DNA from: Kosakonia pseudosacchari
Lineage (GTDB): Bacteria; Pseudomonadota; Gammaproteobacteria; Enterobacterales; Enterobacteriaceae
Reading direction: 5' to 3'
NCBI RefSeq assembly: GCF_900184035.1
Contig: NZ_FXWP01000014.1
Location: 186,001 to 250,000 of the forward strand
Length of the DNA: 64,000 nucleotides
Of this stretch, positions 1 through 10,279 are shown one piece after another. Every line of letters starts with the position of its first letter. Position 1 is the first letter of the stretch. The notes under the pieces are model-generated. The model was not told the origin of the DNA. It made no database searches and saw only the letters and a list, made by a program, of their open reading frames with translations. Made by a program: the position numbers and the translations under genes.

Positions 1-82
1 AAATAGCGTTATCCTGCTGGTCTTCACGGTAGCCGTAGCCATCCAGAATCACCAGTACCATAGGTTTTTTAGAAACCGACAT
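1..82 (-). CDS. gpmI: Phosphoglycerate mutase, cofactor-independent (5' fragment)
   Basis: Only the first 27 codons lie in the window. They read [20 protein letters not shown] and onward, which matches the N-terminus of the metal-dependent, 2,3-bisphosphoglycerate-independent phosphoglycerate mutase. The enzyme interconverts 3- and 2-phosphoglycerate in glycolysis. The DGYG segment holds the first metal-binding aspartate of this alkaline-phosphatase-fold enzyme. The start codon at 80-82 is preceded by a GAGG ribosome site on the minus strand. The gene is divergent from yibN, as in E. coli. Confidence 0.93.
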   Translation of the reverse strand, partial: MSVSKKPMVLVILDGYGYREDQQDNAI

Positions 83-328
83 TGCGACAACCTCATGCTC
101 AGAAGACAAAAAAATTTGCGTAATTTTACTACAGCTGAATCGATAAAATAGCCGCAGAAGATCAAAGAAAGCGGCTGACCAACCCCTTGTTTGCGCGGCG
201 ACGCTTTATTTTTTTTGTAACACTCCGCAGAAAATGCATTCCGTCGCGCTCGCTGGCTGTATTTGCCCCACTGCGCAGGTATACTCCTTGCTGGTTTTTA
301 ATCACTAAGTCCGGAGTTGTAACCCCAG
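83..328. promoter_or_regulatory. gpmI-yibN divergent intergenic region
   Basis: These 246 bases separate two divergent genes and must hold both promoters. The stretch is AT-rich near 90-215. No convincing operator, hairpin or small gene was seen. Confidence 0.4.
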
Positions 329-760
329 ATGCAAGAAATTATGCAATTTATTGGCCGCAACCCAATCCTGTGTATCGCCTGGATTGCGTTATTCGGTGCT
401 GTGCTGTTTACCACTTTCAAGGGCATTGCGTCTAAAGTGAAAGTGATTTCTCGCGGCGAAGCTACGCGCCTCATTAATAAAGAAGATGCCGTGGTAGTGG
501 ACTTACGCCAGCGTGATGATTTCCGTAAAGGTCACATCGCAGGCGCGGTGAATTTGCTGCCAAACGAGATCAAAGCCAATAATGTAGGTGAGCTTGAAAA
601 ACACAAAAGCGCGCCGATTATCGTTGTTGATGGTACCGGCATGCAGGCCCAGACCCCGGCGAACGAGCTGGTGAAAGCCGGTTTCGAGAAGGTCTTTGTG
701 CTGAAAGACGGCATCTCTGGCTGGATGGGCGAAAACCTGCCGTTAGTTCGCGGTAAATAA
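329..760 (+). CDS. yibN: Membrane-anchored rhodanese-like protein YibN
   Basis: This 143-aa protein has one N-terminal membrane segment (about residues 10-30) followed by a rhodanese domain (about 35-140) expected on the cytoplasmic side. The usual rhodanese active-site cysteine loop is replaced by [10 protein letters not shown]. The aspartate sits where the catalytic Cys normally lies, and the nearby Cys of E. coli YibN (GMQCQ) is Ala here, so sulfurtransferase activity is unlikely. It is the first gene of the yibN-grxC-secB-gpsA-cysE run, 31 nt before grxC. Its position beside secB suggests a role at the membrane or in protein export, but that is inference. Confidence 0.92.
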   Translation: MQEIMQFIGRNPILCIAWIALFGAVLFTTFKGIASKVKVISRGEATRLINKEDAVVVDLRQRDDFRKGHIAGAVNLLPNEIKANNVGELEKHKSAPIIVVDGTGMQAQTPANELVKAGFEKVFVLKDGISGWMGENLPLVRGK

Positions 761-791
761 TTTACCCACGGGTAAACATCGGAGAAGAGAT

Positions 792-1043
792 ATGGCCAAT
801 ATTGAGATCTACACGAAAGCGACTTGCCCGTTTTGCCACCGTGCAAAAGCGCTGTTGAGCAGCAAAGGCGTCGCTTTTGCTGAGCTGCCGATCGATGGCG
901 ACATGGTAAAACGCGAAGAGATGATTCAACGTAGTGGCCGTACGACGGTTCCGCAGATTTTTATTGATGCGCAGCACATTGGCGGCTGCGACGATTTATA
1001 TGCGCTGGACGCGCGTGGCGGGCTGGATCCGCTGTTGCGTTAA
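792..1043 (+). CDS. grxC: Glutaredoxin 3
   Basis: This 83-aa protein has the size and sequence of glutaredoxin 3, a glutathione-dependent dithiol oxidoreductase of the cytoplasm that can serve ribonucleotide reductase and reduces protein disulfides. The redox motif is C12-P-F-C15, with Phe in place of the usual Tyr of CPYC. The cis-proline segment TVPQIF (around residue 53) and the GGCDDL glutathione-site segment near 63-68 are intact. It lies between yibN and secB with short gaps, consistent with one transcript. Confidence 0.96.
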   Translation: MANIEIYTKATCPFCHRAKALLSSKGVAFAELPIDGDMVKREEMIQRSGRTTVPQIFIDAQHIGGCDDLYALDARGGLDPLLR

Positions 1044-1082
1044 TGCTTTTAGAGCACTACAACACTAAAGGGTTATTCACTC

Positions 1083-1550
1083 ATGTCTGAACAAAACAAC
1101 ACCGAAATGACTTTCCAGATTCAGCGTATCTACACGAAAGATATCTCTTTCGAAGCGCCGAATGCGCCACATATCTTCCAGAAAGAGTGGCAGCCGGAAG
1201 TGAAACTGGATCTCGACACGGCCTCCACTCAGCTGGCGGAAGGTGTTTATGAAGTGGTTCTGCGCGTTACCGTGACCGCTTCTCTGGGCGAAGAAACTGG
1301 CTTCCTGTGCGAAGTGCAGCAGGGCGGTATCTTCTCTATCGACGGTATCGAAGGAACGCAGATGGCACACTGCCTGGGTGCATACTGCCCGAACATTCTG
1401 TTCCCGTATGCTCGCGAGTGCATTACCAGCCTGGTTTCCCGCGGTACGTTCCCGCAACTGAACCTTGCGCCAGTGAACTTTGATGCGCTGTTCATGAACT
1501 ACCTGCAACAGCAGACTGGCGAAGGTGCCGAACAACATCAGGATGCCTGA
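1083..1550 (+). CDS. secB: Protein-export chaperone SecB
   Basis: This 155-aa protein is nearly identical to E. coli SecB. SecB is a homotetrameric cytoplasmic chaperone that keeps preproteins unfolded and delivers them to SecA. The start [20 protein letters not shown] and the acidic patch around EEQ/GEE are conserved. The stop codon TGA shares its final A with the ATG of gpsA, so the two genes are translationally coupled, as in other enterics. Confidence 0.98.
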   Translation: MSEQNNTEMTFQIQRIYTKDISFEAPNAPHIFQKEWQPEVKLDLDTASTQLAEGVYEVVLRVTVTASLGEETGFLCEVQQGGIFSIDGIEGTQMAHCLGAYCPNILFPYARECITSLVSRGTFPQLNLAPVNFDALFMNYLQQQTGEGAEQHQDA

Positions 1551-2560
1551 TGAACGCACTTAATGCTGCAATGACTGTGATCGGTGCCGGCTCTTACGGC
1601 ACCGCTCTTGCCATCACGCTGGCAAGAAATGGCCACCCGGTTGTACTGTGGGGCCATGACCCCAAACATATCGCGACCCTGCAACATGACCGTTGCAACG
1701 CCGCGTTCCTCCCCGATGTGCCTTTCCCCGACACACTGCAATTAGAGAGCGATCTTGCCCGTGCGCTTTCCGCCAGCCGTAATATCCTGGTGGTGGTGCC
1801 AAGCCACGTCTTTGGCGATGTGTTAGCGCAAATTAAGCCGCTTATGCGTGATGACGCGCGTATTGTCTGGGCGACAAAGGGGCTTGAAGCTGAAACCGGG
1901 CGTCTGCTCGAAGAGGTGGCGCGCGAGATATTAGGTCCGGATATTCCGCTGGCGGTGATTTCCGGCCCGACATTTGCCAAAGAGCTGGCGGCGGGTCTGC
2001 CAACGGCGATTTCCCTCGCTTCTGCTGATCCCCAGTTCGCCGAGGATTTACAGCAGCTTCTTCACTGCGGCAAAAGTTTTCGTGTCTACAGCAATCCGGA
2101 TTTCATCGGTGTGCAACTGGGCGGCGCGGTGAAAAACGTCATTGCGATTGGTGCTGGCATGTCCGACGGCATTGGCTTTGGCGCCAATGCGCGTACGGCG
2201 CTGATCACCCGCGGTCTGACCGAAATGTCGCGTCTCGGTGCGGCGCTCGGTGCCGATCCGGCCACCTTTATGGGCATGGCGGGTTTAGGCGATTTGGTGC
2301 TGACCTGTACCGACAACCAGTCGCGTAATCGGCGCTTCGGCATGATGCTTGGCCAGGGCATGGATGTGCAAAGCGCCCAGGAGAAGATTGGCCAGGTGGT
2401 CGAAGGTTACCGCAATACCAAAGAAGTGCGCGCGCTGGCGCACCGGTTTGGCGTCGAAATGCCAATAACCGAGGAAATTTATCAGGTATTGTATTGCGGA
2501 AAAAATGCGCGCGAGGCAGCATTGACCCTATTAGGTCGTGCCCGCAAGGAAGAGCACTAA
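1550..2560 (+). CDS. gpsA: Glycerol-3-phosphate dehydrogenase [NAD(P)+]
   Basis: This 336-aa cytoplasmic enzyme reduces dihydroxyacetone phosphate to sn-glycerol 3-phosphate for phospholipid synthesis. The Rossmann motif GAGSYG lies at residues 12-17. The catalytic-lysine region [13 protein letters not shown] and the substrate-binding [14 protein letters not shown] segment are intact. E. coli GpsA is 339 aa, and the difference is at the C-terminus. The start overlaps the secB stop by one base. Confidence 0.97.
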   Translation: MNALNAAMTVIGAGSYGTALAITLARNGHPVVLWGHDPKHIATLQHDRCNAAFLPDVPFPDTLQLESDLARALSASRNILVVVPSHVFGDVLAQIKPLMRDDARIVWATKGLEAETGRLLEEVAREILGPDIPLAVISGPTFAKELAAGLPTAISLASADPQFAEDLQQLLHCGKSFRVYSNPDFIGVQLGGAVKNVIAIGAGMSDGIGFGANARTALITRGLTEMSRLGAALGADPATFMGMAGLGDLVLTCTDNQSRNRRFGMMLGQGMDVQSAQEKIGQVVEGYRNTKEVRALAHRFGVEMPITEEIYQVLYCGKNAREAALTLLGRARKEEH

Positions 2561-2644
2561 CCCCTTAGTCGCAGGGACTCTTTTTGAACTCACGATAAGG
2601 CTGGCGCAGACCAGCCTGTCGTCTTATCACGTCTGGAGTAAGCA

Positions 2645-3466
2645 ATGCCGTGTGAAGAACTGGATCTGGTCTGGAAAAATATCAAAGCCGAAGCCCGGGA
2701 ACTGGCGGAGTGCGAGCCAATGCTGGCCAGTTTTTACCACGCAACATTACTCAAGCACGAAAACCTTGGCAGCGCACTGAGCTATATGCTGGCGAACAAA
2801 CTTGCCTCGCCAATTATGCCAGCGATTGCTATTCGTGAAGTCGTCGAAGAAGCCTACGCCGCGGACCCGGAAATGATCGCCTCCGCCGCCTGTGATATTC
2901 AGGCCGTGCGCACGCGCGACCCGGCGGTGGATAAATACTCGACGCCGCTGCTCTATCTGAAAGGTTTCCACGCGCTACAGGCATACCGTATTGGGCACTG
3001 GTTGTGGACGCAGGGCCGCGAGGCGCTGGCGATTTTCCTGCAAAACCAGGTATCGGTCAGTTTCCAGGTGGATATTCACCCGGCGGCGCGAATTGGCCGC
3101 GGGATAATGCTCGACCACGCCACTGGCATTGTGGTGGGCGAAACGGCAGTTATTGAAGATGACGTGTCGATTCTGCAATCGGTCACGCTCGGCGGGACCG
3201 GCAAAACCAGCGGCGATCGCCATCCGAAAATCCGCGAAGGAGTGATGATTGGCGCTGGCGCCAAAATTCTCGGCAATATCGAAGTGGGGCGCGGCGCGAA
3301 GATTGGCGCGGGTTCGGTGGTGTTGCAACCGGTGCCGCCGCATACTACGGCAGCAGGCGTTCCGGCGCGAATTGTCGGTAAGCCGGAAAGCGATAAACCG
3401 TCAATGGATATGGATCAGCACTTCAACGGCATAAACCACGGGTTCGAGTACGGCGACGGGATTTAA
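2645..3466 (+). CDS. cysE: Serine O-acetyltransferase
   Basis: This 273-aa protein has exactly the E. coli length. It transfers acetyl from acetyl-CoA to L-serine, the first committed step of cysteine synthesis, and binds CysK in the cysteine synthase complex. A helical N-terminal domain (1-140) is followed by a left-handed beta helix of hexapeptide repeats. The catalytic pair Asp157-His158 is in LDHATG. The C-terminus ends in ...GDGI, the terminal Ile that inserts into the CysK active site. The start at 2645 follows a GGAGTAAGCA ribosome site. The gene lies 84 nt after gpsA and could also have its own promoter. Confidence 0.98.
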   Translation: MPCEELDLVWKNIKAEARELAECEPMLASFYHATLLKHENLGSALSYMLANKLASPIMPAIAIREVVEEAYAADPEMIASAACDIQAVRTRDPAVDKYSTPLLYLKGFHALQAYRIGHWLWTQGREALAIFLQNQVSVSFQVDIHPAARIGRGIMLDHATGIVVGETAVIEDDVSILQSVTLGGTGKTSGDRHPKIREGVMIGAGAKILGNIEVGRGAKIGAGSVVLQPVPPHTTAAGVPARIVGKPESDKPSMDMDQHFNGINHGFEYGDGI

Positions 3467-3709
3467 TTGTCAGGCGATTTTTCCCGCCAGCCTGAACCAG
3501 GGCAGGGCGCATAACACGACAGCGTGTTGAACACCCGCAGGAGGCGCGAAGCGAAGAATCCCGCTGGATGTTGTGTTCGCGCCAGTTTTCCGCGCTGCCC
3601 GTATTTAACTGCCTTCGCCCGTTAGCGCAGAAGAGTAAATGCGTCAGTAATAACAGGCATCGCTATCCGCAGGTCGGATAACATGGTGCCGTCATCCGTT
3701 AATTCCCCT
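3467..3709. repeat. cysE-trmL intergenic with imperfect long inverted repeat
   Basis: This gene-free stretch lies between convergent genes. From about 3500 to 3600 it can fold into a large imperfect hairpin. An arm near 3506-3525 (GGCGCATAACACGAC) faces GTTGTGTTCGCGCC near 3571-3584, and GGGCAG/CTGCCC segments flank them. It has no T-tract, so a simple Rho-independent terminator is not supported. It may be a degenerate repetitive palindromic element. Confidence 0.4.
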
Positions 3710-4183
3710 TCAGCTACGCAGTACCGCGCCCGGGTAACCGAGCTGGCGCCAGGCTTCATACACCACCACCGACACCGCATTCGACAGGTTCATGCTGCGG
3801 CTGTCCGGCATCATCGGAATGCGGATTTTTTGCTCTGGCGGCAGCGCGTCAAGGATGGTCGCTGGCAGGCCGCGCGTTTCCGGGCCAAACATCAAATAAT
3901 CCCCGTCCTGGTAGCTCACCGCGCTGTGTGCTGGCGTGCCTTTGGTGGTGAGGGCAAATAAGCGTTGCGGCTGTTCGGCTTCGACAAACGCGGCGTAATC
4001 GTGATGGCGTTTTACCGCGGCGAACTCATGGTAATCCAGCCCTGCGCGACGCAGACGCTTGTCGTCCCAGGTGAATCCCATCGGTTCAATGATATGCAGA
4101 CGAAAACCGGTATTGGCGCACAAGCGGATGATATTCCCGGTATTTGGCGGGATTTCAGGTTCGAATAAAACGATGTTTAACAT
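3710..4183 (-). CDS. trmL: tRNA (cytidine/uridine-34-2'-O)-methyltransferase
   Basis: This 157-aa SPOUT-family methyltransferase 2'-O-methylates the wobble base of tRNA-Leu isoacceptors using S-adenosylmethionine. The SPOUT motifs are visible: [13 protein letters not shown] near the N-terminus, FGPETRGLP at about 98-106, and [20 protein letters not shown] in the C-terminal knot. It follows lldD in the same orientation with only 36 nt between. Its ribosome site GGGGGC lies in a hairpin described separately. Confidence 0.96.
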   Translation of the reverse strand: MLNIVLFEPEIPPNTGNIIRLCANTGFRLHIIEPMGFTWDDKRLRRAGLDYHEFAAVKRHHDYAAFVEAEQPQRLFALTTKGTPAHSAVSYQDGDYLMFGPETRGLPATILDALPPEQKIRIPMMPDSRSMNLSNAVSVVVYEAWRQLGYPGAVLRS

Positions 4184-4184
4184 A

Positions 4185-4208
4185 CTGCCCCCTTAATAGC
4201 GGGGGCAG
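4185..4208 (-). terminator. Hairpin between lldD and trmL
   Basis: CTGCCCCC (4185-4192) and GGGGGCAG (4201-4208) form a perfect 8-bp stem with an 8-nt loop. On the minus strand it lies directly after the lldD stop codon and includes the purine-rich ribosome site of trmL three bases before its ATG. There is no T-tract, so it may act on trmL translation rather than as a strong terminator. Confidence 0.5.
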
Positions 4209-4219
4209 AATAGCACTCT

Positions 4220-5407
4220 CTAGGCGGCGTCGCCATGCGCCAACGGTGCGAGCGCGGCAGGCAACTGGTTCAGCCCCTGTACCAGCGAATCTTTACTGAT
4301 GTCGCGAATCGATTTCGCGCTGGTCAGCGTCATCGCCACGCGCATCTCTTTCTCGATCAGATCCAGCAGGTTTGCCACGCCTTTACGACCATGCGTTGCC
4401 AGCGCATACAGATAAGCGCGTCCCAGCAGGACAGAATCTGCGCCAAGCGCCAGCATGCGCACCACATCCAGCCCGTTACGGATGCCGCTGTCGGCCAGAA
4501 TGGTGATATCACCTTTCACCGCATCGGCAATCGCCGGCAGCGCGCGGGCAGAAGAGAGCACACCGTCAAGCTGGCGGCCGCCGTGGTTAGAAACCACAAT
4601 GCCGTCTGCGCCAAAGCGCACCGCATCGCGGGCATCTTCCGGGTCAAGGATCCCTTTGATCACCATCGGGCCATCCCAGAATTCGCGGATCCACTCCAGG
4701 TCTTTCCACGAAATCGACGGGTCAAAGTTCTTCGCCAGCCAGCCAATGTAATCTTCAAGTCCGGTCGGTTTGCCGAGATAGGCGGAGATATTCCCCAGAT
4801 CATGCGGTCGCCCGTTGACGCCGACATCCCACGCCCACTGCGGATGCAGCACCGATTGCAGGTAACGGCGCAGCGCCGCATTCGGGCCGCTCATACCGGA
4901 GTGGGCATCGCGGTAGCGCGCGCCAGGTGTTGGCATATCCACGGTGAATACCAGCGTTGAGCAACCGGCGGCTTTCGCCCGTTCCAGCGCATTACGCATA
5001 AAGCCGCGATCGCGCAGCACATATAGCTGGAACCACATCGGGCGCTTAATCGTCGGCGCGACCTCTTCAATCGGACAGACAGAAACGGTCGAGAGCGTAA
5101 ACGGAATGCCTTTCGCATCCGCTGCGCCTGCTGCCTGCACTTCACCGCGCCGGGCATACATACCGCACAAGCCAACCGGGGCAAGCGCCACCGGCATCGA
5201 TAATTTTTCGTTAAACAACGTGGTTTCGAGGCTCAGTTCAGACATGTCTTTCAGCACCCGCTGGCGCAGCGCCACCTGGGACAGGTCTTCAACGTTACGG
5301 CGCAGGGTATATTCGGCATACGCGCCGCCATCGATATAGTGAAACAAGAACGGCGGCAAAATGCGTTTAGCCGCCGCGCGATAGTCGCTGGCTGCGGAAA
5401 TAATCAT
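4220..5407 (-). CDS. lldD: L-lactate dehydrogenase (quinone), FMN-dependent
   Basis: This 395-aa protein belongs to the FMN alpha-hydroxy-acid oxidase family. It oxidises L-lactate to pyruvate at the inner membrane and passes electrons to quinone. The TIM-barrel begins after residue 25. The catalytic base is His275 in [10 protein letters not shown], followed by the substrate-binding Arg278, and ADSGIRNG and GRAYLYA carry FMN-phosphate contacts. Length equals the E. coli family (396 aa). It is the last gene of lldP-lldR-lldD, and its ATG overlaps the lldR stop by 4 nt. Confidence 0.97.
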   Translation of the reverse strand: MIISAASDYRAAAKRILPPFLFHYIDGGAYAEYTLRRNVEDLSQVALRQRVLKDMSELSLETTLFNEKLSMPVALAPVGLCGMYARRGEVQAAGAADAKGIPFTLSTVSVCPIEEVAPTIKRPMWFQLYVLRDRGFMRNALERAKAAGCSTLVFTVDMPTPGARYRDAHSGMSGPNAALRRYLQSVLHPQWAWDVGVNGRPHDLGNISAYLGKPTGLEDYIGWLAKNFDPSISWKDLEWIREFWDGPMVIKGILDPEDARDAVRFGADGIVVSNHGGRQLDGVLSSARALPAIADAVKGDITILADSGIRNGLDVVRMLALGADSVLLGRAYLYALATHGRKGVANLLDLIEKEMRVAMTLTSAKSIRDISKDSLVQGLNQLPAALAPLAHGDAA

Positions 5408-6180
5408 GCTTTTTTCTCCCTGGAGTGAATGTGCTGCTCGTCGGGCAGGCGGGTGATGCGTGCCTGGCGGGCTTGATCTTCATCGAATTTGCGAATCGTG
5501 GTATGCACGAAGCCGAGGTGCGCCATCATCGCCTGGCGCGCGCCATCGGCGTCTCCGGCAAGAATGGCGTTCATCACCGCCTGATGCTGTTCGGTCAGTT
5601 GTGAAAAAACGGGGGGAACGAGATACATGCGCTGGCGGCTCTGTTTCACCGAGGATTGCAGCAGGTCGAAGAACCCGCGCATGGTTTGCAATAACACCAC
5701 GTTATGCGAGGCTTCAGCGATGGCGAGATGGAAACGCACATCGGCCTGCGAGGCGAGATCCGGGTCATCGGATTGCGTGGCTTCAAAGCACAGCACAATT
5801 TTCTCTTTATCGGCCTCGGTAGCGCGCATCGCCGCGTGCCAGGCAGTGCTGGCTTCAATGGCGTGGCGCGCTTCAAGAATATCGAAACTGTAATCCGGAT
5901 CATCATGCAGCAGCGTTTTCAGCGGCTGGACGATGTTTTGCTCCGACCAGTCATCATGCTGCCAGCGTACAAACGTGCCGCCACCGCGACGGCTGAGCAG
6001 CACGCCTTCGCTGACCAGTTTTGATAACGCTTCACGCAACGAGTTGCGCGACACGCCAAGCTGTACGGCGAGCTGGCGTTCTGCGGGCAATTTCATGCCC
6101 GCTTCCAGTTGTTGTTCAGTAATCAGCGCCCGCACACGATCGGCAACTTCGTCTGTCAGGCGTCTGGGTAACACTTTCAT
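5404..6180 (-). CDS. lldR: L-lactate operon regulator, GntR/FadR family
   Basis: This 258-aa regulator has an N-terminal winged helix (about 5-75; [21 protein letters not shown] is the recognition region) and an all-helical FCD effector domain (about 95-235) with metal- and ligand-binding histidines. The family protein LldR binds L-lactate and both represses and activates lldPRD by looping between two operators. Matching operators are present upstream of lldP. The gene overlaps lldP (4 nt) and lldD (4 nt), indicating tight coupling. Confidence 0.95.
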   Translation of the reverse strand: MKVLPRRLTDEVADRVRALITEQQLEAGMKLPAERQLAVQLGVSRNSLREALSKLVSEGVLLSRRGGGTFVRWQHDDWSEQNIVQPLKTLLHDDPDYSFDILEARHAIEASTAWHAAMRATEADKEKIVLCFEATQSDDPDLASQADVRFHLAIAEASHNVVLLQTMRGFFDLLQSSVKQSRQRMYLVPPVFSQLTEQHQAVMNAILAGDADGARQAMMAHLGFVHTTIRKFDEDQARQARITRLPDEQHIHSREKKA

Positions 6181-7832
6181 GGGATCATCCAGGTCAGTAC
6201 ATAGGCCTGAAGTGTCGTGATCACCCCCACCATGCAGGTGAAAATCAGGCTGTGTTTAACAGTAAAACGGAACAGGTCGGACTCTTTGCCCACCAGCCCC
6301 ACCGCCGCACAGGCAATGGCGATCGACTGCGGCGAAATCATCTTGCCGGTAACGCCACCCGTGGTATTCGCCGCCACCATCAGCACATCTGACACGCCAA
6401 TCTGTTGCGCGGCGGTTGCTTGCAGCGCGGCAAACAGCGCGTTGGATGAAGTATCAGAACCGGTCAGGAAGACGCCCAGCCAGCCGAGAAATGGCGAGAA
6501 AAACGGGAAGGCGCTGCCGGTATGCGCCAGTGCCAGCGCCAGCGTGGATGACAGCCCGGAATAGTTAGAGATAAAGGCGAACGCCAGCACCATACCAATC
6601 GAGTAAATCGGCAGCGCCAGGTCACGTAGCGTGCTGGTAAAGGTCGTGACGGCATCCTTCGGCTTCATGCGCAGCCAGAGAATCGACAACATGGCGGCGA
6701 ACAGAATGGCGGTGCCGGTGGCGGAGAACCAGTCAAATTTATACACCGCAGCATAAGGCGTGGCGGCGCTAACCACCGGCGGCATCCGCGCGACCAGCTT
6801 GTCGAGATGCGGTACAGAAACCGTGAACACCCAGTCATACAGCGCACCGCCAGGCGCAAACAGCGCCTTAAACGGCGGCACGCTCCACAGCGTCACGGTG
6901 GCGGTCAAAAACAGGAACGGTGACCAGGCGCGCAGGATCTGCCCGCCGCTGTATTGGGTGCGTTTCAAATCGAGATCGACCTGCGATGCGCCCATATCGC
7001 CGAAGCGGAAGATGCGTACCGGACGCCAGCGCTTGAGGAACAACGTCAGGCAGACCAGCGAAACCAGCGACGAGATGATGTCCGGCAGTTCCGGGCCGAT
7101 AAAGTTGGAACTCAGATACTGGGCGATAGCAAACGAGCCACCCGCGACAATCACCGCCGGCCAGGTCTCTTTTATGCCGCGCCAGCCATCCATAATCGCC
7201 ATGATCCAGAACAGCACGATAATGGTCAGGAACGGTAACTGGCGGCCAACCATCTGGCCGATTTCAAAGCTGTCCAGCCCGGTAACCTGCCCGGCGACCA
7301 GAATTGGAATACCCATTGCGCCAAAGGCGACCGGCGCGGTGTTAACGATCAGACACAGGCCCGCAGCATACAGCGGGTTAAAACCTAAGCCCACCAGCAA
7401 CGCGGCGGTAATGGCTACCGGCGCGCCAAAGCCGGCAGCCCCTTCCAGAAACGCGCCGAAAGAGAAGCCGACAATCAACATTTGCAGGCGCTGGTCTGGG
7501 GTAATCGACAAAATCGAAGAGCGAATGATGTCGAACTGCCCGGTTTTGACCGAGATTTTGTAGACAAAAACGGCGGCGATAATGATCCACGCAATTGGCC
7601 ACAACCCGTAAAAGAAGCCATACACCACCGAGGCCAGCGCGTGATCGAGCGGCATATGGTAAAACAGCAGCGCCACGCCAAGGGCGATGACGACAGTCCA
7701 ACTGGCGGCGACATAGCCTTTCAGTTTGAGCTTTATCAGCGCAAAAAAGAAAAACAGGATCGGTAACGAGGCAATTAAGCTGGAAAGCCAAAGGTTGCCA
7801 GCCGGGTCGTAATTCTGTTGCCAGAGATTCAT
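6177..7832 (-). CDS. lldP: L-lactate permease
   Basis: This 551-aa inner-membrane protein of the LctP family imports L-lactate (also D-lactate and glycolate in E. coli) with protons. It has about a dozen hydrophobic segments. Conserved family stretches include [16 protein letters not shown] and the C-terminal [20 protein letters not shown]. The length matches E. coli (551 aa). First gene of the operon, preceded by a 263-nt regulatory region. Confidence 0.97.
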   Translation of the reverse strand: MNLWQQNYDPAGNLWLSSLIASLPILFFFFALIKLKLKGYVAASWTVVIALGVALLFYHMPLDHALASVVYGFFYGLWPIAWIIIAAVFVYKISVKTGQFDIIRSSILSITPDQRLQMLIVGFSFGAFLEGAAGFGAPVAITAALLVGLGFNPLYAAGLCLIVNTAPVAFGAMGIPILVAGQVTGLDSFEIGQMVGRQLPFLTIIVLFWIMAIMDGWRGIKETWPAVIVAGGSFAIAQYLSSNFIGPELPDIISSLVSLVCLTLFLKRWRPVRIFRFGDMGASQVDLDLKRTQYSGGQILRAWSPFLFLTATVTLWSVPPFKALFAPGGALYDWVFTVSVPHLDKLVARMPPVVSAATPYAAVYKFDWFSATGTAILFAAMLSILWLRMKPKDAVTTFTSTLRDLALPIYSIGMVLAFAFISNYSGLSSTLALALAHTGSAFPFFSPFLGWLGVFLTGSDTSSNALFAALQATAAQQIGVSDVLMVAANTTGGVTGKMISPQSIAIACAAVGLVGKESDLFRFTVKHSLIFTCMVGVITTLQAYVLTWMIP

Positions 7833-7908
7833 GCAGGTCTCCTGAGAACCACACCAAAACCGGCGAGCGGCAAGTCTGCGCTTAGCTATGCGTCACAGGT
7901 TTTGTAAA

Positions 7909-7923
7909 AGTGGTCCTGCCAGT
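7909..7923. promoter_or_regulatory. LldR operator O2 (proximal)
   Basis: TGG (7911-7913), five bases, CCA (7919-7921) form the core of a dyad matching the half-sites of the distal operator. It lies about 85 bp before the lldP start codon. The centre-to-centre distance to the distal site is about 125 bp, close to the E. coli O1-O2 arrangement. Confidence 0.6.
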
Positions 7924-8032
7924 TGGGTTGTGTAGGGGTTGTGATAACGAATGGTTATCCAGATGTTGCTAGCAAGCAATATATCTGTGACGGGATTTGA
8001 TGGATTTGTGAGCCAGGGAGAGGAACAACAGT

Positions 8033-8049
8033 AATTGGTAGGGCCAATT
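8033..8049. promoter_or_regulatory. LldR operator O1 (distal)
   Basis: AATTGG (8033-8038), a 5-nt spacer and CCAATT (8044-8049) form a perfect dyad. It closely resembles the ATTGG-N5-CCAAT operator known for enteric LldR. It lies about 200 bp upstream of lldP. Confidence 0.75.
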
Positions 8050-8095
8050 AAACAACCCTGGCGCTATCGGGCGGCCAGGGCGGTTAAAGAGAGGA

Positions 8096-8458
8096 TCAGA
8101 ACTCGCTGTTAGCGAAGCCGGTCATTGCATCAAGACCCATTTCGCGGCCCAGCGCGGTCATCGGGTGGACGACCACCAGACCACGGACGCTTTTTTTCAG
8201 CTTGCCGAGATCGGCCTGTTCTTTTTTGGTGATGGCGCGGCGAAACGGCATTTTCATCAGTTTCTGCGCTTCTTTGCTCAGCTTTTGCGTGTACTGCTCA
8301 CGCAGACGGGCAATTTCGCTTTCCAGCGTGGTTTTCTCTTTTTCCAGCTCAGCGTATTTTTCTGCGGCGTCAACTAAGGAGAGATCCGCCTGCTGGTGGC
8401 GAATCGCGTCGAGGCGGTCGCTCAGACGCTTGATTTCGTTTTTTTCGACTTCTTTCAT
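8096..8458 (-). CDS. yibL: YibL, DUF2810 ribosome-associated protein
   Basis: This 120-aa protein is rich in Lys and Glu, with a predicted coiled coil over about residues 1-60 ([17 protein letters not shown] and following) and a basic C-terminal half. E. coli YibL has the same length and co-purifies with ribosomes; its molecular role is not established. The ATG at 8458 is chosen over a TTG three codons upstream because it matches the E. coli N-terminus [12 protein letters not shown]. It lies 55 nt after mtlR in the same direction. Confidence 0.9.
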   Translation of the reverse strand: MKEVEKNEIKRLSDRLDAIRHQQADLSLVDAAEKYAELEKEKTTLESEIARLREQYTQKLSKEAQKLMKMPFRRAITKKEQADLGKLKKSVRGLVVVHPMTALGREMGLDAMTGFANSEF

Positions 8459-8513
8459 GGGGCTCAATTCGTTGGGGAGTAAAACGATAAGGATACAGTA
8501 TTTATGGCGAAGG

Positions 8514-9104
8514 TTATTTCTGGAATGCTTTTTTTAAGCTGATACGGGAAATAAGCTCGGTCAGAGAGAGCACCATGGTTGAACGCACGACTTGCTGGTA
8601 GCGCTGTTTTTGCATGGCCAAAAGCCTTGCGTCACTGGTATCAAACACCGGCGTTGGCGGCAGGGCGGCAACACAGTGCAGCTCGCCAAATGGCCCGAGG
8701 ATCTCATCATCGGTAAACGCGTACTCTGTGCCATCGTGGTTGAGCTCTTCACGCAGCGCCATCAAAAGCTCGGCGTCTTCATATTCCGGGCGGGAGATGA
8801 CACCCAGACCGTAAATCAGCTTTAAACGCACGGACAAATTGCCCAGCGGTCCATCTCCGTCAAGCAGCGGCTCTACAGCGTATTTCACCGCGTAGTCATC
8901 TTTGCGAAATACCTGCAACACCAGAATATTGATGGCTTCGTTGAGCAACTCAACGGCGGCAATCAAAAAGCTTCGCACGGTTTTGCCAGCATTCAGACGC
9001 TCGAGAACACGGTTTTCGAAAGCCTGCGTTTTTTCCATTATTGCCTGCATATCTGACAATTTCGTTAACTGGCGCGGGGCTTCCCGCGCCATCGTCGGCA
9101 TCAT
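8514..9104 (-). CDS. mtlR: Mannitol operon repressor
   Basis: This 196-aa protein belongs to the MtlR family, an all-helical fold without a classical helix-turn-helix, which represses mtlADR in the absence of mannitol. The body ([18 protein letters not shown] to [15 protein letters not shown]) is nearly identical to E. coli. The first ~20 residues diverge, as they do between genera. It overlaps the mtlD stop by 4 nt. Confidence 0.95.
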   Translation of the reverse strand: MMPTMAREAPRQLTKLSDMQAIMEKTQAFENRVLERLNAGKTVRSFLIAAVELLNEAINILVLQVFRKDDYAVKYAVEPLLDGDGPLGNLSVRLKLIYGLGVISRPEYEDAELLMALREELNHDGTEYAFTDDEILGPFGELHCVAALPPTPVFDTSDARLLAMQKQRYQQVVRSTMVLSLTELISRISLKKAFQK

Positions 9105-10249
9105 GCCCTGGTGTTATAGGCGCTGACGGCTTCGTTAACGACCGGGCTGTTAGCATCCAGGCCGGAAATCTGCGCCAGCGCGGCTTGCGGGCCTTTCTCT
9201 TCGATAAGCTGAGCCAGCTCCTGCGCCTGCGGATCCTGCTCGCTGCGGTAATGCATGGCAGCGGCAATGCCTTTCACCAGGTTGGCGTGCGGCAGGTTGT
9301 ACTCCAGCGTGCCGAGCAGCGGTTTGATCAGGCGATCGCCCGCGCTCAGTTTACGCAGCGGTTGACGACCTACGCGCTCAACATCGTCTTTCAGATAGGG
9401 GTTTTCAAAACGGCCCAGGATTTTCTGAATGTACGCAGCATGCTTGTCGGCATCGAAGCCATAACGTTTGATCAGCACCGCGCCGCTCTCTTCCATTGCG
9501 CCTTTCACCACCGCACGGATGCTGCCATCCAGAATGGCGTCGCGAATGGTTTGATGGCCGGTCTGCTTTCCAAGGTACGCGGTTATAGCATGCCCGGTAT
9601 TCAGCGTGAAGAGCTTACGTTCAACAAATGCCATCAGGTTATCAGTTAATTCCATACCCGGAATGTTCGGCAGCGCGCCTTTGAACTGGGTTTTGTCGAC
9701 AATCCACTCGCTGAAAGTTTCCACCGTCACTTCCAGCGGATCGTTAGTGGCGGATGCAGACGGCGGAACAATACGGTCAACGGCGGAATCCACGAAGCCA
9801 ACATGCTCTTCAACCCAGGTTTTATCCGCGTCAGCCAGCGCCGCGAAAACATGCCCTTTCAACTGTGTGGTGCCGCGCACCATGTTTTCACAGGCGATAA
9901 TATTCAGCGGTGTGTTAATGCCCTGCGCTTTACGTTTTGCCAGACCTTTGGCGATAGCCGGGGCGATGCGTTCCAGTACCACCGGGCCGACCGCCGTGGT
10001 CACCAGATCAATGCTCGCAATCAGGTCGACAACCTCGTCGCCAATGCTGCTCACCGCGTTAACGCCGGAGACGGTATCGACCTGCTCTTTTTCACCAACC
10101 ACATGCACCTGATAGCTATGACGGGCATTAAGGGCGTCGAGCACCACCTGATTCACATCGGCGAACGTCAGTTCAATCCCCGCGTCGGCGAGCAACTTGC
10201 CGATAAAGCCACGTCCGATATTACCTGCGCCAAAATGCAATGCTTTCAT
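9101..10249 (-). CDS. mtlD: Mannitol-1-phosphate 5-dehydrogenase
   Basis: This 382-aa polyol-specific long-chain dehydrogenase oxidises mannitol 1-phosphate to fructose 6-phosphate with NAD+. The NAD-binding motif [12 protein letters not shown] is at residues 5-16, and the catalytic Lys lies in the [16 protein letters not shown] region. The start at 10249 gives exactly the E. coli length and N-terminus [14 protein letters not shown]; the upstream extension of the frame runs through a palindrome and is rejected. Product of MtlA import is the substrate of this enzyme. Confidence 0.97.
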   Translation of the reverse strand: MKALHFGAGNIGRGFIGKLLADAGIELTFADVNQVVLDALNARHSYQVHVVGEKEQVDTVSGVNAVSSIGDEVVDLIASIDLVTTAVGPVVLERIAPAIAKGLAKRKAQGINTPLNIIACENMVRGTTQLKGHVFAALADADKTWVEEHVGFVDSAVDRIVPPSASATNDPLEVTVETFSEWIVDKTQFKGALPNIPGMELTDNLMAFVERKLFTLNTGHAITAYLGKQTGHQTIRDAILDGSIRAVVKGAMEESGAVLIKRYGFDADKHAAYIQKILGRFENPYLKDDVERVGRQPLRKLSAGDRLIKPLLGTLEYNLPHANLVKGIAAAMHYRSEQDPQAQELAQLIEEKGPQAALAQISGLDANSPVVNEAVSAYNTRA

Positions 10250-10279
10250 AGTCTTAACCTTCATCAATGTTTTTACCCG

